The position numbers were made by a program, and so were the translations under genes. A stretch of 64,000 nt of DNA from contig NZ_CP133020.1 of NCBI RefSeq assembly GCF_030866825.1, forward strand, positions 1,240,001 through 1,304,000, in the 5' to 3' direction. Below the pieces are notes generated by a model. The model ran no database searches and was not told the origin of the DNA. It worked only from the letters and a program-made list of their open reading frames with translations. Below are positions 55,656 through 64,000 of this stretch, one piece after another. This stretch comes from Rathayibacter sp. SW19 (GTDB taxonomy: Bacteria > Actinomycetota > Actinomycetes > Actinomycetales > Microbacteriaceae). Each line of letters starts with the position of its first letter. Position 1 is the stretch's first letter.

Positions 55656-57038
55656 GTGGGCGAACAGGGCCCGCTGGCAGCTGGTTGGTATCCGGATCGC
55701 GTGGATCCCTCGCTAGCACATTGGTGGGATGGCACACATTGGACGCTGGCGACGCAGGAGCGCGCTCATGTGACTGGAAGCGCGTCCGAACAGCGTCGCA
55801 AAGGCCGCCTTGGATTCGCCACCTGGCTCGGATTCGGCCTGTCGGCTTTCGCAATCATCGTGGGCTCCGTCAGCGGAGGGTTCGGTGGAATGCTTTTGAC
55901 AGCGGGGCTCATCGCGCTGGGCACCGCAATATACGCACTCACGACCAGGCGTTCGTCGTGGCTGCACCTACCCACGGCGCACGTAACCGTGGCGAGCTTG
56001 TCGATCGCAGCGCTGATGTTGACAGGGTTCGGCTCGATCCTTTTCGGCGCGACGCATTCCCCTGTCGAAGCTCCGGTAACAATGGTCACGCCCAGCGCGA
56101 GCCCGAAGTCCGAGGCCCCGCTGGTTGTTGTGCAGCCGGAAGCGCCAGCATCCGTAGTCGAGACAAGCGCACCGGTCACGCGACCAACCGCGCTAGCGGC
56201 TTTGGCCGCGCTCGCAATCAAGGGGCGCGCTCCGATGACTGGGTATCAAAGGACTACTAATTTCGGAGTCGGGTGGCTTGATGTCGACCGGAACGGATGT
56301 GACACGAGAAACGACATTCTGGCTAGAGACCTATCAAAGCTTCAGCGGTCCGGGTCGTGCAAGGTGCTGTCTGGCGTACTCGACGATCCGTACACGGGTT
56401 AAACACTCGATTTCATTCGCGGCAACACGACGTCGACGGCTGTGCAGATCGACCACATTGTGGCGCTCGGCGACGCATGGCAAACGGGGGCCCAGCAGCT
56501 CACCCAAGCCCAGCGGGTCAGCCTGGCAAATGACCCGCTCAACCTCGTCGCGGTCGCGGGATTTGCGAACGAGCAGAAAAGCGATCAGAACGCGGCGTCG
56601 TGGCTTCCCGCCAACAAGGGATTTCGCTGCAAATATGCGGCCTTTCAAATTTCGGTGAAGACCACTTATGGGCTGTGGGTTAAACAACCGGAGCATGACG
56701 CTCTTGCTCGTGTCCTCGGGAGCTGCCCTGAGCAGGTTACGTATGCGTCTCCTTTTGCACCGTTGCCATCGACAGCGACGTCAGCCCCCTTGCCATCCGC
56801 GGATCCGTCGCCTGTTGCATCGCCGCAGCCTTCTGCACCGGTGACTCCTGCTCCGGTTGTTCCGGCGCTGCCCGCGGCTCCTGTGGCTCCGCCAGCCCCA
56901 CCGGCGCCGGCTAACATCGTGCATCCGGGCGCGTTCTGTGCGCCGCCTGGTGCGACGGGGGTGACCAGCGCAGGGACACCTATGGTTTGTGGGGTCACAG
57001 CAAACAGTCCGACTCGAGCGCGGTGGCATCAACAGTGA
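55656..57038 (+). pseudogene. DUF2510-DUF1524 HNH nuclease gene broken by one in-frame TAA
   Basis: From GTG 55656 the frame encodes a DUF2510 domain (AAGWYPDRVDPSLAHWWDGTHWT), three membrane helices, a Pro/Ala stalk, and then a secreted HNH nuclease domain. At 56400-56402 a TAA interrupts the family motif DDPYTG-x-TLDF, where Lys is normal; AAA to TAA is a single change. Downstream the same frame continues without other damage: STAVQIDHIVALGDAW (catalytic His), NDPLNLVAV and NEQKSD, a Pro-rich stretch, and a C-terminal FCAPPGATGVTSAGTPMVCG domain. Total 460 codons. It could be a fresh pseudogene, a readthrough case, or a sequence error. Confidence 0.88.
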
Positions 57039-58072
57039 CTTCTGAAAGGCATCGTCGGGACTCTGCACTGCTTGGTCAATTCTCGCGTGCGCAATTTGCG
57101 GGACACCGACTTCTTGAGGAGGTCCGCCTAACTAGCAGGGAACGAATTGTGGCCCGTTGGTCCGCAGCATCGAGCGCTTCTTAACGATTGGGTACTGGGG
57201 TGCCATCGGCGTTGAGGCTGAGCGCCGTCTGCCCTGTTAGACGACAAAAGAAGTAAAGTTCCCGCGAAAGTACCTGGCGTTCATGCTCCGCGTGGTGGAT
57301 GGCTGGCTACACGACCATCCAGACGACTACTTCGACGACCTGCGCTTTCGGGCTGATGCAACGCCACTGGGGCGCCGCGTCGACGTAGTTCTGCACCTAT
57401 TGCGCAATAGAAGGACCGGCATCAACACCTGGGCTCCGGTGTCCACACCTACGCAGTCAACGACCGCATCGTTTATCACACGATCTGGCTAGAGACTGGC
57501 ATCGCCAACATGCGCGAACATGCGGGGCTCGGACTCGAACCGCGGCTGTTAGCGTGAGCTGAACCTCTGGGGTCTACCGGCAATTCTGAGCGACCCGGGA
57601 TCGACATGCCCTGTGGCGCTCATACGGTCGAACACTCAGCGAAGCGGTGCCCCTCTAGCGGTGGGAAGCTGAGGCCATGCGGCGCGGGGGGCGCTCTCGG
57701 CAGCGTGTAGCCTGTGACGATAATTCGCGGGCCTAAGAGAGTTGGTGTCGAGGCATCCTCGGAGTTGGATTTTAATGAGCGGCTGCTGGTTCGTGACGTT
57801 GCGTGTGATCAACTGGTTGTGGGACGGTTGAGCAGTAGTGTGCGACTATTTCAGCGGCCGGTTGTCCTGCCAGCGGAGCGCATGAATTCGGCCGCTGGGA
57901 ATTTACTTCGTGACGAGATCCGGGATTGGTCCAGGGCTCGCAGGCGCGGCATCGGAATAGCGCTGGTCGCGGTCACAACGCTGGTGCATGGGAGATCGGC
58001 TGGAATGGCTCGACCCCATATATACCCGCTTTTACGGTAGTTGAACGCGCCTGAGGGATTGGCGATAGGCCG
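57039..58072. other. Poorly coding 1-kb spacer
   Basis: Between the broken nuclease gene and the lyase gene (convergent). A 57283-57480 stretch has plausible protein text that continues in another frame to a stop near 57556 (ends LGLEPRLLA), suggesting a frameshifted remnant. A 108-codon frame at 57714-58040 starts GTG and ends RPHIYPLLR; it has no recognised domain. Neither is certain. Confidence 0.45.
57714..58040 (+). CDS. Hypothetical protein, low support
   Basis: 108 codons starting at a GTG. Sequence begins MTIIRGPKRVGVEASSELDF. There is no signal peptide, membrane segment or recognisable domain, and no good ribosome site. Listed because it is the longest frame in this spacer. Confidence 0.25.
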   Translation: MTIIRGPKRVGVEASSELDFNERLLVRDVACDQLVVGRLSSSVRLFQRPVVLPAERMNSAAGNLLRDEIRDWSRARRRGIGIALVAVTTLVHGRSAGMARPHIYPLLR

Positions 58073-59497
58073 TCAGACCAAATCACCGAGTCGGTCGAGG
58101 AGGTTCTGCGCGAGTTCGAGGTCTGGTCGGAGGTCGCGGTCGTGGTCGTCGGCCGGCAACTCCTGCAACACGTTCCATGCGGAGGCCAGGGTTTCTGATG
58201 GCAGGTCGGCGGCGGAGGCTCCTTGCTGGCGCAGCACGCGTACTGCGATCAGTGCCTCACACGCGAGGAGGATGCGGAGTGCACGCACAGAACGCTCCAA
58301 TTGGCTGATCGCCAAGGGCGCGAAGCTGGCATCTTCCTCGGTTCCTCGTGACAGGGACACCGTTGTCAGCGAGGCGGGTTGTGCACTGGCGTGCAGATCG
58401 CCGATCGCGGCTCCGGCGACGTATTCGACCATCATGATGCCTGATGAGCCGGGCTGTCCGGCGGCAAGAAATGGTCGCATCCCCGTGTAGTCGGGTTCGC
58501 TCATCAGCCGAATGCGGGACAGGGTCACGGGTGTTTGAGCGGCCAAGGCGATCGCCAGCGTGTCCGCTTTCAGTGCGAGGGCGACCTGGTGGAAACCCCC
58601 GTGGTGGATCACGGCGTCGTTCGTGAAGAGGGGATTCTCCTGTGCCGTGTTCGTCAGTGCGATGACGATTGTTTCGAGTTGGTCGAGTGCGTCTGCCGCG
58701 GGGGCCAGGGTGAGCGGGAAGGCTCTCAGCGCGTACGGGTCCTGGATGCGCGCCGGTTGGTCGGCATCCCCGACGATGGTGCGAAGGGTGGCGCAGGTCG
58801 GCACGAGCTGCGGGGACGCGCCCGCGATGGCCGCAGCCTGGCTGAACGGTGACGGGTTGCCGCGCAGGGCCGTGAAGCTGAGACCGAACACGACGATTGA
58901 GGCGCGGCTGAGCGCGCGCAATTCGTCGATGACCAGGCATGCCCGCCCGATCGTCAGCGCACTGCTACTCATGAACGGGAGTGCACTATCGGTAGACCAA
59001 CGCGGCATCGGTTGAAGCGGGGCGGTAGCGGGCCGTTCGCCCATCAGGGTGAGCGCGGTGCCGGCAAGTGCTGCAAGGTCGGCTGTTCCGACGGAGTTGA
59101 ACTCGAGCACGGTGGGGAGTGCGTCGGTGTCGAGCATGCGTTGCACGCCGTCCAGGATGTCGACCTGAATGCCCGAGCCCGGAATGCTGAGCTGGGCGAG
59201 GCGCACGGCGAGCATCGCGCGCACGGCCACGGCCGGAAGCGGATTGCCGGCATCGATCGCGTGGCTACGCAGCAGCCGAAGCCCGTGCTCGGCATCCGTC
59301 GTGTCAACAGAAGTTGTGCGATTCGCACCCACGCCCGTCGTGCGGCCGTAGGTGGGAACCCGCGCAGCCAATTCCTGCGCGTGGTCGTGCATGTGCCGCA
59401 CCCGCTGACGCGTCGCGTCAGGCACAACCGGATGCTCGTGGTCACGCGCCACCGAAACGATGTCAGCGACACTAATTTCCCCGTCGAATTCGATCAC
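58073..59497 (-). CDS. Histidine/phenylalanine ammonia-lyase homologue lacking the MIO triad
   Basis: 474 residues from GTG 59497 (ggagg site 6 bases before; a TTG two codons upstream abuts that site). The lyase fold is clear: YGRTTGVGAN with catalytic Tyr50, SHAIDAGNPLP with Ser78-His79 (the pair found in histidine lyases), QDPYALR, QENPLFTNDAVIHHGGFH and TEEDASFAPLA. But the segment that forms the MIO cofactor, normally SVG-ASG-DLAPLA, reads SVGTADLAALA, one residue short and without Ala-Ser-Gly, and the Asn-Gly-Thr that supports MIO is Ser-rich. The enzyme cannot form MIO. Elimination of a better leaving group such as trimethylamine is a reasonable inference. Confidence 0.88.
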   Translation of the reverse strand: MIEFDGEISVADIVSVARDHEHPVVPDATRQRVRHMHDHAQELAARVPTYGRTTGVGANRTTSVDTTDAEHGLRLLRSHAIDAGNPLPAVAVRAMLAVRLAQLSIPGSGIQVDILDGVQRMLDTDALPTVLEFNSVGTADLAALAGTALTLMGERPATAPLQPMPRWSTDSALPFMSSSALTIGRACLVIDELRALSRASIVVFGLSFTALRGNPSPFSQAAAIAGASPQLVPTCATLRTIVGDADQPARIQDPYALRAFPLTLAPAADALDQLETIVIALTNTAQENPLFTNDAVIHHGGFHQVALALKADTLAIALAAQTPVTLSRIRLMSEPDYTGMRPFLAAGQPGSSGIMMVEYVAGAAIGDLHASAQPASLTTVSLSRGTEEDASFAPLAISQLERSVRALRILLACEALIAVRVLRQQGASAADLPSETLASAWNVLQELPADDHDRDLRPDLELAQNLLDRLGDLV

Positions 59498-59672
59498 AAC
59501 CAACCTCCGTGTCGGTAACGCTTCCAGTCGTAATTACAAAAGATGTCAATCACATATTGCTATCTGGTGGCAATTGTATTTTACTAGGTGAAACAAACAT
59601 GTTCTAGCTCGATTCGGAAATCCACGAAATAACCGGACCTGCTCTGTGCAACATCGCATTGCGCGACGTGGC
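59498..59672. promoter_or_regulatory. Divergent promoter region with candidate IclR operator
   Basis: AT-rich by local standards. The near-palindrome ttttactaggtgaaa (59579-59593) and attcggaaatccacgaaat (59611-59629) are candidate operators for the IclR protein encoded next door, which probably controls both the lyase and the transporter genes. No binding data support this. Confidence 0.35.
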
Positions 59673-60386
59673 ATGTCCAAGCTCAACGACGAGAGGGAAC
59701 TCGTGGCCGAAGCGGCGACCCGAACCGTGGAGCGAGCGCTCAGCTTGCTTGCGATCATTTGTGACGAGGGTCGGATCAATCTCGCCGATAGCTCGCGCGC
59801 TGCCGGGCTGTCACCGAGCACCACACTGCGCTTGTTGCGCACCCTCGAAAGCGGCGGGTTCGTTCGCCGCGACGACGCGGGGGACTACCGCCCAGGCAGC
59901 CGGATGATCCAGCTCGGTGCGCAATCGCTGAGCAACGAATCGCTGATCTCACTTGCTCGCGAAACGATGGAGATGCTCTGCACGGATACCGGTGAGTCCG
60001 TCTATTTGAGCATCGAGGGTCATAACAAGACATCGATCTACATCGCAACCGTTGAGGGCACGCACTCCGTGAGGCACACGAATTGGGTTGGGCGCACCAT
60101 CCCGATCTCCGGCTCTGCTGCCGGGGCGGTACTTCGCGACGAGATCCCTGCTGCGGGGTACGTGATCGTCGAACACGGGGTCGAAGACGATATCACCGCC
60201 ATTGCGGCTGCAATCCGCTCTGAACACAAAGTGGTCGCGGCACTCAGCCTTGTCATTCCGAGTTATCGGTTAACCCAGCTCGATACGGCCAGGTACAGTC
60301 GCCTGCTCATCGAGGGGGCCGACCACGTGTCCGCCCTGCTCGGCGGCAAAACCAACCCAGCTACGACGGAGAAGACGGTATTGTGA
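59673..60386 (+). CDS. IclR-family transcriptional regulator
   Basis: 237 residues from ATG 59673 (GTG 59646 would add nine). Winged helix-turn-helix at residues 18-80 (RTVERALSLLAIIC, SRAAGLSPSTTLRLLRTLESGGFVRRD) and an effector-binding domain thereafter (GESVYLSIEGHNKTSIYIATVEG, GRTIPISGSAAGAVL). IclR proteins usually sense a catabolic substrate or product and control the adjacent operon. It is coupled to the ABC transporter genes by a GTGA overlap and divergent from the lyase. Confidence 0.92.
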   Translation: MSKLNDERELVAEAATRTVERALSLLAIICDEGRINLADSSRAAGLSPSTTLRLLRTLESGGFVRRDDAGDYRPGSRMIQLGAQSLSNESLISLARETMEMLCTDTGESVYLSIEGHNKTSIYIATVEGTHSVRHTNWVGRTIPISGSAAGAVLRDEIPAAGYVIVEHGVEDDITAIAAAIRSEHKVVAALSLVIPSYRLTQLDTARYSRLLIEGADHVSALLGGKTNPATTEKTVL

Positions 60387-61489
60387 TCGAATTCAAGAAC
60401 GTGACAAAGGTCTATGACGACGGCACCATCGCCGTCAATGACCTGAGCCTGCAAGCTCCGACCGGAAAACTGACCATCCTGATCGGGCCGTCGGGCTGCG
60501 GCAAGACAACGTCCATGCGAATGATCAATCGCCTGATCGAGCCGACGTCTGGCACCATCTCGCTGGACGGGGTGGCGACTCAGGCACTCAACCGCGTAGA
60601 GCTGCGGCGCAGCATCGGTTACGTGATTCAAAGCGCCGGATTGTTTCCGCACCGCACGATCGTCGACAATATTTCGGCCCTTCCGCGGTTGCTCGGGGCC
60701 AACAAAGCGGATGCGCGCAAGAAGGCGCTGGAATTGCTCGAACGCGTCGGTCTCGACACCAACCTCGCAACGCGGTACCCCTGGCAGCTGTCTGGAGGCC
60801 AGCAACAACGTGTCGGCGTGGCCCGCGCCTTGGCCACAGACCCGCCGGTGTTGCTGATGGACGAGCCTTTCAGTGCCGTCGACCCGATTACTCGCGCGCA
60901 ACTGCAGGACGAATTCCTTCGCCTGCAACGCGACATCGGCAAGACCATTGTCATGGTGACGCACGATATCGACGAAGCACTGAAGCTCGGAGATCAAGTG
61001 GCTGTGCTGCGGCAGGGCGGCTTTCTCGTGCAGATCGCACCGCCCGCCCACCTGCTGGCACACCCGGCGGACGGGTTCGTTGCGGACTTCGTCGGAACAG
61101 CTCGCGGCTATCACGCACTCAGCTTCGTCACCGCGGACCAGGCCGTGCCCATCACGCGGGAGGCGACCGTGCAGGTCGGCGATGATCTGAGCGACCGTCC
61201 AAGTTCAGACGGTGATTGGGTTCTCTCCGTGAGCAGGTCGGGTGCGCCACTGGGGTGGGTGCAACTGGGCACAACGGATGGCCGTAAGGTCGCCGTTGAA
61301 GACATCGATATCAGCGGCACGGTCGCGCGAGCATCCGGAACGCTTCGCGACATGCTCAACTCGGTGCTCTCGAGCCCGAGCGGCCGGGGGGTCGCGGTCG
61401 ACGACCACGGAGCACTGCTCGGAACCGTCACCGCTGAAGACGTCGTGTCGGCCATCCGTGCGGCGAAAACCGGAGTGCTCGCGTCATGA
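60383..61489 (+). CDS. opuCA: Betaine-type ABC transporter ATPase (OpuCA/ProV)
   Basis: 368 residues. Walker A GPSGCGKTTSMRM, Q-loop region VIQSAGLFPHRTI, signature LSGGQQQRVGVARAL, Walker B VLLMDEPFSAVDP and switch His in VTHDIDEA. The SMRMINRLIEPTSG block is typical of quaternary-amine importers. A C-terminal region from about 245 ends in one recognisable CBS-like half (SSPSGRGVAVDDHGALLGTVTAEDVVSAI). GTG start overlaps the regulator stop. Confidence 0.94.
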   Translation: MIEFKNVTKVYDDGTIAVNDLSLQAPTGKLTILIGPSGCGKTTSMRMINRLIEPTSGTISLDGVATQALNRVELRRSIGYVIQSAGLFPHRTIVDNISALPRLLGANKADARKKALELLERVGLDTNLATRYPWQLSGGQQQRVGVARALATDPPVLLMDEPFSAVDPITRAQLQDEFLRLQRDIGKTIVMVTHDIDEALKLGDQVAVLRQGGFLVQIAPPAHLLAHPADGFVADFVGTARGYHALSFVTADQAVPITREATVQVGDDLSDRPSSDGDWVLSVSRSGAPLGWVQLGTTDGRKVAVEDIDISGTVARASGTLRDMLNSVLSSPSGRGVAVDDHGALLGTVTAEDVVSAIRAAKTGVLAS

Positions 61490-62136
61490 ACATCGACTGG
61501 GTCTGGTCAAACCTCGACGAGATCTGGGGGCTCACGCTCTCACACATCGTGCTGACGCTGCTTCCGACGATCATCGGCCTGCTCATCTCACTGCCGATCG
61601 GCTGGTGGGCATACGCGCACGGCAAGGTTTACCCGGCGATTACGGGGGTGGCCGGCATACTCTACACAATTCCTTCTTTGGCGCTGTTCGTTTTGTTGCC
61701 GCAGATTCTGGGCACCAAGGTTCTGGACCCGCTGAACGTGGTCGTCGCGCTGACCGTGTATACGGTGGCATTGATGGTGAGGGTCGTGGCAGACGGCCTG
61801 GCCTCGGTGCCGCCTGAAACGGTGCTTGCCGCGACCGCGATGGGATACCGAGGATGGCAACGGCTGTTGCACGTTGAGCTCCCGGTGGCGCTGCCGGTGA
61901 TCGCGGACGGGTTGCGGGTCGTAGTCGTCTCCAACGTCAGCATTGTGACAGTCGCGGCGCTTGTCGGCGTTCCGCAGCTGGGGTCCTTGTTCACGCAGGG
62001 CTTCATTCTGCGATTGTTCGTGCCGATCATCACCGGCGTGATCCTGTGCCTGGTGCTGGCCATTGTGTTCGACCTCTTGATCGTGTGGGGCAACCGGGCT
62101 CTCACGCCGTGGCGTCAGCGGGTGGAAACCTCATGA
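61486..62136 (+). CDS. opuCB: Betaine-type ABC transporter permease 1 (OpuCB)
   Basis: 216 residues, five or six membrane helices. IGLLISLPIGWWAYAHGKVYPAI, IPSLALFVLLPQILG and the ATPase-contact loop VPPETVLAATAMGYRGWQRLLHVELPVALPVIADGLR (EAA motif) identify the permease. Overlaps both neighbours by four bases. Confidence 0.93.
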   Translation: MNIDWVWSNLDEIWGLTLSHIVLTLLPTIIGLLISLPIGWWAYAHGKVYPAITGVAGILYTIPSLALFVLLPQILGTKVLDPLNVVVALTVYTVALMVRVVADGLASVPPETVLAATAMGYRGWQRLLHVELPVALPVIADGLRVVVVSNVSIVTVAALVGVPQLGSLFTQGFILRLFVPIITGVILCLVLAIVFDLLIVWGNRALTPWRQRVETS

Positions 62137-62918
62137 ACTTCTTTGAGTGGTTCTTCAATCCGGCGCAGTGGACCGGGTCAGAGAGCATCCCGCTCGAGGT
62201 TGGGCTGCATCTGGAATACACCGGCATTGCACTTTTGATCGCCTTGGTGGTGGCGGTGCCGTTTGGCATCTACGTCGGGTACACCGGGCGTGGCGAAGTG
62301 ATCGTGGCGGGCCTCGCGAACTCGCTTCGGGCACTTCCGACCGTCGGGTTGCTGATTCTCGCCGTGTTGATCCTGGCGCCAATGTTCGCCTCGGATTTGG
62401 CGTTCACGATCCCGGCGATAGCCGTGCTGGTGCTGCTGGCCATCCCGCCCATCCTGACGGGGACATATGGCGGAATCCAATCCGCGGACCCGGGTGCCGT
62501 CAGCGCAGCCCGAGGCATGGGCTATACCAAAATGCAGATTCTGTGGCACGTGCAACTGCCGTGCGCATTGCCTCTCATGTTTTCAGGGATTCGGGGCGGA
62601 TTGCTTCAAGTCGTGTCAACTGCCACCGTCGCCGCTTATGTGGGCCTCGGCGGTCTCGGCCGATACATCATCGATGGGCAAGCTCAGGGCAACTATTCGG
62701 AGATGCTCGGCGGGGCGGTGCTCATCGCTGTTCTTGCGGTCGTACTGGAGCTGGGCTTCATCGGGCTGACGAGGCTTGTCGTGTCTCCCGGACTTCTTCG
62801 TAAGACCCGTCGACAGCCTCGAGCGGCTCGAGCGGGCCGAGCGGCTCGAGCGCCGGCTAGTGCGCTTTCCGGCACCACTGATACGTCATCAACGAGATTA
62901 GGAGAGATTCACAGATGA
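62133..62918 (+). CDS. opuCD: Betaine-type ABC transporter permease 2 (OpuCD)
   Basis: 261 residues from ATG 62133. Six hydrophobic segments and the EAA loop DPGAVSAARGMGYTKMQILWHVQLPCALPLMFSGIRGG. The C-terminal 40 residues, Ala/Arg-rich (RAARAGRAARAPAS), have a short 12-bp DNA repeat and no counterpart in the family. Two different permeases plus one ATPase and one binding protein is the OpuC arrangement. Confidence 0.92.
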   Translation: MNFFEWFFNPAQWTGSESIPLEVGLHLEYTGIALLIALVVAVPFGIYVGYTGRGEVIVAGLANSLRALPTVGLLILAVLILAPMFASDLAFTIPAIAVLVLLAIPPILTGTYGGIQSADPGAVSAARGMGYTKMQILWHVQLPCALPLMFSGIRGGLLQVVSTATVAAYVGLGGLGRYIIDGQAQGNYSEMLGGAVLIAVLAVVLELGFIGLTRLVVSPGLLRKTRRQPRAARAGRAARAPASALSGTTDTSSTRLGEIHR

Positions 62919-63841
62919 ACAGGAAAATGCGGGCAGGGGTGGCCGCTGCCATCGCCATTACGGCAACTATCGCCTTCGCCGGTTGTGCGGGCAATGATCC
63001 GCTCAGCAGCGGTGGCGGTGGGGCAACGAATGCCAAGTCGGGCGGACCTGTCATCATCGGTTCGGCGAATTTCGCGGAGAGCGAGATCATCGCGAACATC
63101 TACTCGCAGGAGCTTCAACATGACGGTGTGAACGTGAAGGAGCAGTTCAACATCGGCAGCCGCGAGGTCACCATGAAGGCGTTGGAGGACGGCTCCTTGG
63201 ACCTTATGCCGGAGTACTCGAGTTCAGTTCTGTTGTATCTCGACGAAAAAGCGAAAGCAACAACCAGATCAGATGTGATAGCTGCACTCACGGCAAAGCT
63301 TCCAAAGGGCCTCAGTCTGCTTGATGTGTCGCAGGCGACCGACAACGACACCGTCTCGGTCACGCAGAAGACCGCCGACGAGTTTCACCTCACGAAGATC
63401 TCGGATCTCGCTGCGGTCGGCTCCCAGATTGCTCTGGGCGGCCCGCCCGAGTGGAAGACCCGCTACAACGGTGTCGTCGGACTCAATGAGTTGTATGGCA
63501 TCACATTCCAGAAGTTCGTCACCCTGGATGCGGGTGGGCCGCTCACAATGACTGCCCTGACGTCTGGCCAAGTGCAGGCCGGTGACATCTTCAGTACGGA
63601 TCCCGGCATCAAGAAGAACAACCTGGTGGTGTTGAAAGACGACAAGTCGCTGTTCGCAGACGAGAGCGTTGTGCCGATCATCAGAACCGCCAGTGTCAGC
63701 GACGCCGTCAAGAAGGCTCTCAACGCCGTCTCGGCGAAGCTCACGACGGATGACCTGATTACGTTGAATGGCCAGGCGGCTACGGGAGCAAACATGGCTG
63801 ATATCGCCAAGAAGTGGCTCGCAAGCAAAGGGTTGATGTAG
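62915..63841 (+). CDS. opuCC: Betaine-type ABC transporter substrate-binding lipoprotein (OpuCC/OsmF)
   Basis: 308 residues. Signal peptide with lipobox FAGC (Cys24), a Gly/Ser spacer, then a type II binding fold: VIIGSANFAESEIIANIYSQEL, SLDLMPEYSSSVLLYLDE (a tyrosine cage position), TQKTADEFHLTKISDLA, PEWKTRYNGVVGLNELYG and AGDIFSTDPGIKKNNLVVLKDD. Members bind glycine betaine, choline, carnitine and, in the EgtU group, ergothioneine. The ligand here cannot be fixed from sequence alone; the lyase suggests an imidazole betaine. Confidence 0.92.
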   Translation: MNRKMRAGVAAAIAITATIAFAGCAGNDPLSSGGGGATNAKSGGPVIIGSANFAESEIIANIYSQELQHDGVNVKEQFNIGSREVTMKALEDGSLDLMPEYSSSVLLYLDEKAKATTRSDVIAALTAKLPKGLSLLDVSQATDNDTVSVTQKTADEFHLTKISDLAAVGSQIALGGPPEWKTRYNGVVGLNELYGITFQKFVTLDAGGPLTMTALTSGQVQAGDIFSTDPGIKKNNLVVLKDDKSLFADESVVPIIRTASVSDAVKKALNAVSAKLTTDDLITLNGQAATGANMADIAKKWLASKGLM

Positions 63842-64000
63842 CGCCGGTGACGCTGGCGGCCGGCGGGGCCGGGCGGTCGGAGTCGCGGCCGGGTCAGGTT
63901 GGAAAACGATCGCTGGGCGCTATTTGTGCGGCTTAGATGGCATGCATCGGCGGGGCCCTCGATTGCGTTGATGCCGACCCCAGCGGTTTGTCGGATGAGC
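63842..64000. other. Downstream end of window
   Basis: 159 bp after the binding-protein gene. ccggcggggccggg near 63860 could be part of a terminator, but no T tract follows. No start of another gene is clear. Confidence 0.4.

Noticed and set aside
57500..57590. tRNA-like T-loop (ggttcgagtcc) on the minus strand with a D-arm-like upstream string
   Set aside because: The T stem has a mismatch, no 7-bp acceptor stem can be drawn and the anticodon arm does not fold; it is likely chance within remnant coding text.

Overview
The window reads as chromosomal DNA of a high-GC actinobacterium, most likely of the family Microbacteriaceae. This rests on the base composition, frequent GTG and TTG starts, a DUF222/HNH endonuclease, an intein-bearing Rv2578c-type radical SAM protein, an LPXTG surface protein, and dispersed gcgaggaacgagcg palindromes that are familiar from that family. 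No rRNA, tRNA, CRISPR array, prophage or intact transposon was found.

Left part (1-30.4 kb). It holds an ABC-F ATPase (frame open at the window edge), a convergent gdhA-amt ammonium operon, an Ada-AlkA repair fusion, the radical SAM gene with its intein, a membrane sensor kinase/partner/response regulator set, thymidine kinase, an acetyltransferase, DUF222-HNH, a methyltransferase, a 1658-residue glycine-rich LPXTG protein, and a coupled sqdB-sqdX-like pair for sulfoquinovosyl lipid synthesis. A VOC protein and two paralogous coiled-coil membrane proteins follow. This part is full of short tandem repeats. Those inside genes have unit lengths divisible by three and sit in linkers, loops or tails. 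Those between genes include 25- and 29-bp units.

Middle part (30.5-57 kb). This is a surface-polysaccharide locus almost free of such repeats and visibly less GC-rich from about 36.5 kb. The plus-strand run joins a tyrosine autokinase, a phosphatase, a sugar dehydratase and aminotransferase, a glycosyltransferase/phosphoglycosyltransferase fusion, three transferase-like genes, a 43-codon small ORF, and CapE-CapF-CapG for a UDP-N-acetyl-L-fucosamine-type sugar, ending with two glycosyltransferases. Most junctions are 4-nt stop/start overlaps. The minus-strand run encodes Wzy, a nucleotide-sugar dehydrogenase, an epimerase, Wzx and a glycosyltransferase. Beyond it is a DUF2510/HNH nuclease gene broken by one in-frame TAA.

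Right part (58-64 kb). A histidine-ammonia-lyase homologue lacking the Ala-Ser-Gly cofactor triad is divergent from an IclR regulator and a four-gene betaine-type ABC importer. The lyase keeps the Ser-His substrate pair of histidine lyases. Together this suggests uptake and 1,2-elimination of an imidazole betaine such as ergothioneine or hercynine. That is inference, and it is the most interesting candidate system in the window. The repeat-bearing intein at 7.9-8.6 kb is the second.
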